Below, in pieces: positions 58,403 through 64,000 of a stretch of 64,000 nucleotides of DNA. The position numbers were made by a program, and so were the translations under genes. The stretch comes from JAQGMV01 sp035626595 (lineage in GTDB: Bacteria > Pseudomonadota > Gammaproteobacteria > Burkholderiales > SG8-41): NCBI GenBank assembly GCA_035626595.1, contig DASPNJ010000139.1, forward strand, positions 1-64,000, given 5' to 3'. Positions within the stretch are counted from its first letter, which is position 1; every line of letters starts with the position of its first letter. The notes below the pieces were generated by a model, which made no database searches, was not told the DNA's origin, and worked only from the letters and a program-made list of their open reading frames with translations.

Positions 58403-58813
58403 ATGGAAATCATCCAGGAATCGGCCCTCGGCATCCCCGCGTTCCTGCTGTATCTCGTCACGAGCTTCGCGCTCCTCGCGCTGTTCGTGTCGATCTACAT
58501 CTCCATCACGCCCTATCGCGAGCTTACGCTCGTGCGCGAAGGCAACGCCGCCGCGGCTGCGAGCCTTTCAGGCGCGATCCTCGGTTTCGTCATTCCTTTG
58601 GCGCACGCGGTCATTCAGGCCGTCAGCCTCGCCGACATGGCGCTCTGGGCGTTGCTCGCGCTCGTCGTCCAGTTACTCGTGTTCTTCGTCATGACGCGGC
58701 TCGTCCCCGGCCTCGCGAGCGACATCCCGGCCGGCAGGGTCGCCCCCGGCATACTGCTTGGCGCCCTGTCGCTCGCGACGGGCATATTGAACGCGGCTTG
58801 CATGGCCGATTGA
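58403..58813 (+). CDS. DUF350 (YjfL-type) membrane protein
   Basis: The 136-residue protein has four membrane helices in two repeats with short loops. ISITPYRELTLVREGNAAAA and LSGAILGFVIPLAHAV are the DUF350 core. Family members (YjfL) are encoded with YgiC/YjfC ATP-grasp proteins. Function is unknown. It lies 18 bp after the ATP-grasp gene. Confidence 0.88.
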   Translation: MEIIQESALGIPAFLLYLVTSFALLALFVSIYISITPYRELTLVREGNAAAAASLSGAILGFVIPLAHAVIQAVSLADMALWALLALVVQLLVFFVMTRLVPGLASDIPAGRVAPGILLGALSLATGILNAACMAD

Positions 58814-58822
58814 AGGCAAGAG

Positions 58823-59644
58823 GTGACGGAGAAGAGGTCCCGCGCGTCGAGCGTGGGCGAAGCCCACCGCCTGCTGACGTTCATCGTCGCCGCGTGCGCC
58901 GCAACGCTCGCGCTCGCCCAGACGCCGCTCGGCGAGATGGTGTCGATCCCTGCCGGGCCATTCACCATGGGCAGCAACCAGGGACCCGAAGACGAGCGCC
59001 CGGCGCACGAAGTCACGGTTCCCGCATTCTCGATCGACCGCTTACCCGTCACCAACGCGCAATTCGCGGAATACCTGAACGCGTCCGCCGCGACAGCCTC
59101 GGCCCGCGTTTACGATTTCGAGGACGCCGACGCGCGCATACACCGGCGCGGCAATGCCTGGGTGTCCGACCCGGGTTACGAAAAACATCCCGTGATGGAA
59201 GTCCCGTGGGCGGGCGCGGTGGCGTACTGCAAGTCGCGCGGTAAACGCCTGCCGACCGAGGCCGAATGGGAAAAGGCCGCGCGCGGCACGGACGCGCGAC
59301 GCTATCCATGGGGGAGCGACATTCCCGACCGGCGGCGCGCGCAATTCGCCGCCGGCTGGAATGAATCCGCGCCTGTGGACGCATTCCCCGGCGGTGCGAG
59401 CCCTTATGGCGTGCTCGATATGGCGGGCAACGGGTGGGAGTGGGTGTCGAGTGCCTATCGCCCGTATCCGTATCGCGCGGACGACGGACGTGAAGATCCG
59501 CGACCCGGGCCGGTGCGCGGCACGCGCGGCGGCGGACACGATTCGCCGGCGGAGGAGATCACGACGACGCAGCGCGGGCGCAATCTCTCGCGCAACCCGG
59601 CTTCGGGGCATCACAACATCGGCTTCCGCTGCGCGAGATCGTAG
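58823..59644 (+). CDS. SUMF1/FGE-fold exported protein without the catalytic cysteines
   Basis: The 273-residue protein has a signal-like segment (residues 16-33) and a formylglycine-generating-enzyme domain: MVSIPAGPFTMGSNQGPEDE, GKRLPTEAEWEKAARG, YGVLDMAGNGWEWVSSAYRP and HHNIGFRCARS. Active FGE has two Cys in RGGSxxCxxxYC; here the segment is GTRGGGHDSPAEEITTTQRG with none, so it is not expected to oxidise sulfatase Cys. It may bind ligands or act as another SUMF1-fold enzyme. The start (GTG 58823) is uncertain because a dispersed palindrome falls within codons 10-16. Confidence 0.85.
   Translation: MTEKRSRASSVGEAHRLLTFIVAACAATLALAQTPLGEMVSIPAGPFTMGSNQGPEDERPAHEVTVPAFSIDRLPVTNAQFAEYLNASAATASARVYDFEDADARIHRRGNAWVSDPGYEKHPVMEVPWAGAVAYCKSRGKRLPTEAEWEKAARGTDARRYPWGSDIPDRRRAQFAAGWNESAPVDAFPGGASPYGVLDMAGNGWEWVSSAYRPYPYRADDGREDPRPGPVRGTRGGGHDSPAEEITTTQRGRNLSRNPASGHHNIGFRCARS
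58852..58868. repeat. short palindrome GTGGGCGAAGCCCAC
   Basis: Six-base arms and a 3-base centre; its complement reads GGTGGGCTTCGCCCAC, close to the elements at 3146-3162 and 39655-39671. It lies inside the predicted N-terminus of the SUMF1-like gene. Confidence 0.45.
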
Positions 59645-59712
59645 CGCCGCTCGCCTGCCGCGGCGAAAATCCACGCGAGCTTCGCTCGCAGCCGCGGCTC
59701 AATCACGCCTCA

Positions 59713-59734
59713 GAGGAAAACCCAGGTTTTCCTC
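59713..59734. repeat. 22-bp palindrome between the convergent SUMF1-like gene and relA
   Basis: GAGGAAAACC, CA, GGTTTTCCTC is a near copy of the pheS-leader palindrome (53219-53240). It has no T tract, so it is not a classical terminator. The 114-bp gap 59645-59758 holds nothing else I recognise. Confidence 0.5.
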
Positions 59735-59758
59735 CGAGACCTCCATTCCTTGCGCTGG

Positions 59759-61942
59759 CTATCGGCGGGCGGCGGCCGTTACGCCTTTCACGTCGCGCAC
59801 GAGCGCGAGCACGCGCTGTAGCTGATCGAGGTGCTCGATTTCGAGTGTGAAGCGCATGCGCGCGAATTGGGCGCTGCTCTGCGTCGACGTCGCGGTGACG
59901 TTGATGCGCTCGCGCGTGAGCACGTCCGAGATGTCGCGCAGCAGCCCGGTGCGGTCGACCGCTTCGATGATCACGTCCACGGGGAAAATCGCTCCGCCGG
60001 CATCACCCCACTCCGCATCGACGCGGCGGTCCGGATCGAGACGCTGCAGGTTCGGGCAGTCGGCGCGATGAACGCTGACGCCGCGGCCGCGGGTGACGAA
60101 GCCCACGATCGGCTCCGGCGGGACCGGCTTGCAGCACTTCGCCGTAAGCGTGAGCAGCTTGTCCACCCCCACCACCAGCACGCTGCTGCGGCCGCCGGCG
60201 CGCGACCTGCGCGCGGCGGGCGCGAGTGCGTCCGGAGGCTCGGCGGGCGCGGACGGCGGCTCGAGCAGATCCCGCAGCGCCTTGGGACCGATCTCGGCGC
60301 GCGCCAGCGCGACGAGGAAATCGTTCAGCCGATCGTAGCCCGCATTTTCCGCCAGCTTGTCATGGTTCATCGCGGTCATACCGTGCCGCTGCAGCTCCTT
60401 GTCGAGCAGCGCGCGGCCGTGGGCGACGTCCGCCTCGTAGTTCTGGCGGTTGAACCACTGGCGCACTTTCGTGCGCGCGCCCTGGCTGCGGATGAAGCCG
60501 AGCGCGGGGTTGAGCCAGTCTCGACTCGGCCCGCCCTGCTTCGCGGCGAGGATCTCGACCTGCTGGCCGTTCGCGAGAGACGTATTGAGCGGCACGATCG
60601 CGCCGTCCACTTTCGCGCCGCGGCAACGATGGCCGAGCTCCGTGTGAACGTGATACGCGAAATCGATCGGTGTCGCGCCGTGCGGCAGGTCTATGACGCG
60701 CCCCTGCGGCGTCAGCACGTATACCGTGTCGGCGAAGAGCTCCGTCTTGAACTGCTCGACGAGATCGCCGGTGTCACGCACTTCGTCTTTCCACTCGAGC
60801 ACCTGCCGCAGCCACGCGATCTTTTCGTCGAAGCCGCGATCGTGGCGCGCGTCTTCCTTGTAGCGCCAGTGCGCCGCGATGCCGAGCTCGGAGTGCTGGT
60901 GCATCTCGTGCGTGCGAATCTGCACCTCGACCGCCTTACCGTCCGGTCCGATGACGGCGGTGTGCAGCGAGCGGTAGTCGTTGCTCTTGGGCTTCGCGAT
61001 GTAGTCGTCGAACTCTTTCGGTATCGGCGACCACAGGTGATGGACGAGACCGAGCGCCGCATAGCAGTCCTTGACGTCGCCGACCAGCACACGCACGGCG
61101 CGCACGTCGTGCAGCGCTTCGAAGGTGACGCCCTTGCGCAGCATCTTCTTGTAGATGCTGTACAGGTGCTTTGGCCGGCCGCTCACGTCCGCTGCGATCC
61201 CTGCGCGCTCGAGCTCGTCTTTCAGTATCGCGACGACCTTCTCGATATAACGCTCGCGGTCCAGCCGCTTCTCGTCCAGCGCGCGCGCGATCGACTTGTA
61301 CGTATCCGGCTCGAGGATGCGAAACGCAAGGTCCTCGAGCTCCCATTTGAGCCGCCACACCCCGAGCCGGTTGGCGAGCGGTGCGAATACGTCGCGCGTG
61401 AGCTCCGCCGCGCGCTGCGCCGCGCGGCCGCCCTCCCGCAACTCGGCGCGCAAGTCCTGCAGGTGGTCAGCGAGCTTGATCAGGACCACGCGCACGTCCT
61501 GCACCATGGCGAGCAGCATCTTGCGCAGCCGTTCGAGCTGCGCTGTCTGCTGCTGCGGCTTCTGCGCCGCGCTCTCGCGGTGCGAAAGCGCGCCGATGTC
61601 GCCCATTCGAACGATGCCTTCGCACAGATCGCCCACCTGCGCCCCGAACCGCTCGCGGATCGCGCGCGCGGTATCGGGTGAGCTCTCGAACGCACGATAA
61701 AGCAGCGCTGCCGCCAGCGCATCGGGGTCGAGCCTGAGCTCCGTCAGCGTGCGGAGCACGGCCACCATGTGATCCAGCAGCGGCTCGCGCGCAATCTGAC
61801 GGTCGCGATATAACGGTTCGATGAATTCGAGCGCGCGCACGACGAGCTCCTGCTGCGCGGCTGCGCCCGGCAAACGCGAGCGCGCGGCCTCGCGCAGCGG
61901 CGGGTGGGACTCGACGAGCTGGAGATGGGAGCGCAAGGCCAT
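59759..61942 (-). CDS. relA: (p)ppGpp synthetase RelA
   Basis: The 727-residue RelA/SpoT-family protein makes the stringent alarmone from GTP/GDP and ATP. The hydrolase domain lacks the HD and ED metal residues (LLYRAFESS at the HD site), so it is RelA-like. The synthetase has SGRPKHLYSIYKKM, DVRAVRVLVGDVKDCYAALG and KPKSNDYRSLHTAVIGPDGK. The TGS domain (VYVLTPQGRVIDLPHGATPI), a zinc-finger-like region (CCKPVPPEPIVGFVTRGRG) and an ACT domain follow. It lies 13 bp after comEC. A separate SpoT would be expected elsewhere. Confidence 0.94.
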   Translation of the reverse strand: MALRSHLQLVESHPPLREAARSRLPGAAAQQELVVRALEFIEPLYRDRQIAREPLLDHMVAVLRTLTELRLDPDALAAALLYRAFESSPDTARAIRERFGAQVGDLCEGIVRMGDIGALSHRESAAQKPQQQTAQLERLRKMLLAMVQDVRVVLIKLADHLQDLRAELREGGRAAQRAAELTRDVFAPLANRLGVWRLKWELEDLAFRILEPDTYKSIARALDEKRLDRERYIEKVVAILKDELERAGIAADVSGRPKHLYSIYKKMLRKGVTFEALHDVRAVRVLVGDVKDCYAALGLVHHLWSPIPKEFDDYIAKPKSNDYRSLHTAVIGPDGKAVEVQIRTHEMHQHSELGIAAHWRYKEDARHDRGFDEKIAWLRQVLEWKDEVRDTGDLVEQFKTELFADTVYVLTPQGRVIDLPHGATPIDFAYHVHTELGHRCRGAKVDGAIVPLNTSLANGQQVEILAAKQGGPSRDWLNPALGFIRSQGARTKVRQWFNRQNYEADVAHGRALLDKELQRHGMTAMNHDKLAENAGYDRLNDFLVALARAEIGPKALRDLLEPPSAPAEPPDALAPAARRSRAGGRSSVLVVGVDKLLTLTAKCCKPVPPEPIVGFVTRGRGVSVHRADCPNLQRLDPDRRVDAEWGDAGGAIFPVDVIIEAVDRTGLLRDISDVLTRERINVTATSTQSSAQFARMRFTLEIEHLDQLQRVLALVRDVKGVTAAARR

Positions 61943-61955
61943 GAGAGCCGAAATT

Positions 61956-64000
61956 TTATCGCACCGTGCCGTCGAGCTGCGGATCGAGCGCGGCCCGATC
62001 CAGCGCGGGCGCGTCGAGCCAATAGCGTCTGCGCGTAGCGCGGTAGCGTTCGATCCGCATCGCCCCATCCGGTGTGACATCGATCGTGACCGCACCGTCG
62101 CTGTCGCTCCGATAGACGGCAGCACCGGTATCCGCGTAACGCGCAACGACTTCGACGTGCGGATGCCCGAAGCGGTTGCGGTAGCCGACTGGGAAGACGA
62201 CCGTGGACGCTTTCACCGCATCGACGAACGCTTGCGTAGACGATGTCCTGCTGCCCTGATGCGGCGCGACCAGCACGTCCGCGCGAAGCTCGACACCCGA
62301 CTGAAGCAGCGCGTCCTCGGCCCTGCGTTCGATGTCCGCGGGCAGCAGGACCGTAGCGCCGGGCGCGATGATGCGCAGCACGCAACTGCGGTCGTTGTCT
62401 TTCATCTTCGTGTCATAGCTCGAAAGCGATGGATGAAGCATGGCAAAGCGCACGCCATCCCATTCCCACTCAAGCCCGGCGCGGCAGCGGAACGCGTCGT
62501 CCGCGACGAGATGCAATGGATCCGTGTCGTCGAGCGAGCTCGCAACCCAGTCCACCGGCACGGCCTGTAGCACGGACAGCGCGCCGCCGGTGTGATCGCT
62601 GTCGTCGTGGCTCACGATCATGCCGTCGAGACGCCGCACGCCTTGCGCGCGCAGGTACGGCGCGATGACCCGATTGCCGCTGTCGGCGAGCGTGCCGAAG
62701 GCGGGCCCGGTGTCGTAGAGCAGCGCATGGTTCGCGGTACGCACCACGACTGCCAGCCCATGGCCCACATCCAGGACGGTGACCCGCAGCTCACCCCAGC
62801 GTAGCTGCGGCGGAAACACGAGGAAGAGCGGCAGGCAGGCGACGGCGCCCAGCCAGCGAGCGGGCATGCCGCGCGGCAGCATGAGCCACGCGGCACCGGC
62901 AAGCGCCAGCGGAAGGGTCCAGACCGCGGGTGCGTGCTGCTGCCACACCGCGTCGGGCAGCGCGCTCATCCACTCCAGCAGCGCCATGCACAGCGCCATC
63001 GCAAGGTGCGCCGCGTGCAGCATCAGATCGATCGGCAGCAGCATGCCGACGAGCGCGAGCGGCGCGACCACGAGGCTCACGAGCGGAATTGCAAACGCGT
63101 TCGCAACCGGCGAAATGATCGACACGAGCTGGAACAGCGCGAGCGTGAGCGGAAGGAGCGCGATCGTCACCGCCGCCTGCGTGCGGCACCACGCGTGCAC
63201 CCATCCCGGTTGCGCGACACGATTGATGATCACGAAGAAAATTGCGGCAACCGCGGCGAACGAAAGCCAGAATCCGGCCGCATTGACGGCCCAGGGATCG
63301 AGCACCAGGACGGTCAGCAATGCTGCAGCCAGTACAACGGACGCGGACGCAGCCCTGCCCGTCCACAGCGCCGCCGCCACGACGCACACCATATAGAGCG
63401 TGCGCTGTGCGGGTACGGCGAAGCCTGCGAGCAGTGTGTATAGAAATGCGGCCCCGACCCCTGCGAGCGCTGCGGCTTTCGGCGCCGGCAGGCGCAGCAC
63501 AAGCCGCGCGCTGCGCCGCCACAGCCAGAGCACGCAGGCATACGCGAGTCCCGAGACCATCGTCACGTGCAGACCTGAAATGCTCATCAGGTGGTTCACG
63601 CCCGTGCGCGTGAAGGTCTGCCACTGGTCCGCGGGAATGGCGCGCTGATCGCCGATCGCGAGCGCTGCGATGATGCCGGCGTAAGGCTTGCCGTCGAGCG
63701 CCTGGAGGATTCGCGCGCGCAGCCGCTCGCGCGCGGCTTCGACCCAGTACGCAGGCCGGTGCACCATCGCGTTCAGACGCTGCGGCGCGGGACGCGATCG
63801 CACATAGCCTGTCGCGCGTATGTTGCGCTCGAGCAGCCACGCTTCGTAATCGAAGCCATGAGGATTCGCGAGGCCGTGCGGGCGCTTGAGCCGTACCGCG
63901 AGGCGCCAGCGTTCGCCCGCGTGCACTTCGGGCAGGGCGCCGGCGCGGCCCCACCACGAGACGGAAATGCGCGACGGTACGTGCGCGGCCGCCGTGAGCA
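61956..64000 (-). CDS. comEC: DNA internalization competence protein ComEC/Rec2 (5' end cut by window edge)
   Basis: At least 681 residues are visible and the frame is open to the right edge. The N-terminal part has VPSRISVSWWGRAG and VHAGERWRLAVRLKRPHGLA (OB-fold region). The competence domain with many membrane helices follows (ALAIGDQRAIPADQWQTFTR, GVNHLMSISGLHVTMVSGL), then a C-terminal metallo-beta-lactamase domain (VTVLDVGHGLAVVVRT, VSHDDSDHTGGALS, APHQGSRTSSTQAF). ComEC forms the channel for single-stranded DNA uptake, and the lactamase domain is thought to degrade one strand. Type IV pilus and comEA genes are not in the window. Confidence 0.94.
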   Translation of the reverse strand, partial: LTAAAHVPSRISVSWWGRAGALPEVHAGERWRLAVRLKRPHGLANPHGFDYEAWLLERNIRATGYVRSRPAPQRLNAMVHRPAYWVEAARERLRARILQALDGKPYAGIIAALAIGDQRAIPADQWQTFTRTGVNHLMSISGLHVTMVSGLAYACVLWLWRRSARLVLRLPAPKAAALAGVGAAFLYTLLAGFAVPAQRTLYMVCVVAAALWTGRAASASVVLAAALLTVLVLDPWAVNAAGFWLSFAAVAAIFFVIINRVAQPGWVHAWCRTQAAVTIALLPLTLALFQLVSIISPVANAFAIPLVSLVVAPLALVGMLLPIDLMLHAAHLAMALCMALLEWMSALPDAVWQQHAPAVWTLPLALAGAAWLMLPRGMPARWLGAVACLPLFLVFPPQLRWGELRVTVLDVGHGLAVVVRTANHALLYDTGPAFGTLADSGNRVIAPYLRAQGVRRLDGMIVSHDDSDHTGGALSVLQAVPVDWVASSLDDTDPLHLVADDAFRCRAGLEWEWDGVRFAMLHPSLSSYDTKMKDNDRSCVLRIIAPGATVLLPADIERRAEDALLQSGVELRADVLVAPHQGSRTSSTQAFVDAVKASTVVFPVGYRNRFGHPHVEVVARYADTGAAVYRSDSDGAVTIDVTPDGAMRIERYRATRRRYWLDAPALDRAALDPQLDGTVR

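Overview
The window is about 64 kb of GC-rich DNA (roughly two thirds G+C) packed with short-spaced and overlapping genes. It looks like a betaproteobacterial chromosome segment. The best argument is the order relA - tRNA-Val - thrS - infC - rpmI - rplT - pheS - pheT - ihfA - merR-like - tRNA-Pro at 49-62 kb, which is the familiar order in that class. No insertion sequence, phage, plasmid or CRISPR signal was seen.

Region 1 (1-26.4 kb) is a molybdenum/tungsten and formate dehydrogenase island, apart from purL (cut by the left edge), nnr, an oxidoreductase/MFS pair and a VOC protein. A seven-gene operon on the minus strand (modE-like, modA, modB, modC, mobB, moaD, moaE) covers molybdate sensing, uptake and part of molybdopterin synthesis. 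A second minus-strand operon encodes an HTH/substrate-binding regulator and a tungstate-type ABC transporter (tupB, tupC, tupA). moeA diverges from it. A long minus-strand series then carries DUF3305, DUF3306, a 701-residue multi-cluster ferredoxin, a TorD-family chaperone, a small Tat protein and the membrane-bound formate dehydrogenase (alpha with Cys at the active site, beta, a small lipoprotein, gamma, a small periplasmic protein). The plus-strand moaA-fdhD-mobA set diverges from it. Together these genes import the oxyanion, build the bis-MGD cofactor, sulfurate and insert it, and supply the enzyme. Two 24-bp ModE-box-like inverted repeats lie at modE and inside the start of modA.

Region 2 (26.4-40.6 kb) is mostly housekeeping: glucokinase, a GGDEF/EAL protein, mtfA, rmuC, an ABC exporter pair, tesA, bcp, a PIN-PhoH protein and a beta-propeller protein. 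It also holds a selenium pair. selD has an in-frame UGA exactly at its active-site residue, so it is very probably a selenoprotein. mnmH (tRNA 2-selenouridine synthase) diverges from it.

Region 3 (40.6-47.6 kb) is a tightly overlapping minus-strand operon. It joins a PQQ alcohol dehydrogenase with a lanthanide-type Asp-Tyr-Asp active site, a XoxJ-like binding protein, a cytochrome c lipoprotein and a caa3-type cytochrome oxidase (subunits II, I, III) plus a small membrane protein: a complete alcohol-to-oxygen electron path on one transcript. Small unknown genes follow.

Region 4 (49-64 kb) is the conserved translation block, with a predicted ATA start codon for infC. It ends with a four-gene YgiB/YgiC/DUF350/SUMF1-like insertion between tRNA-Val and relA, then relA and comEC (cut by the right edge). 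Short dispersed palindromes recur between and at the starts of genes. Promoters, operators and starts are inferred by eye.
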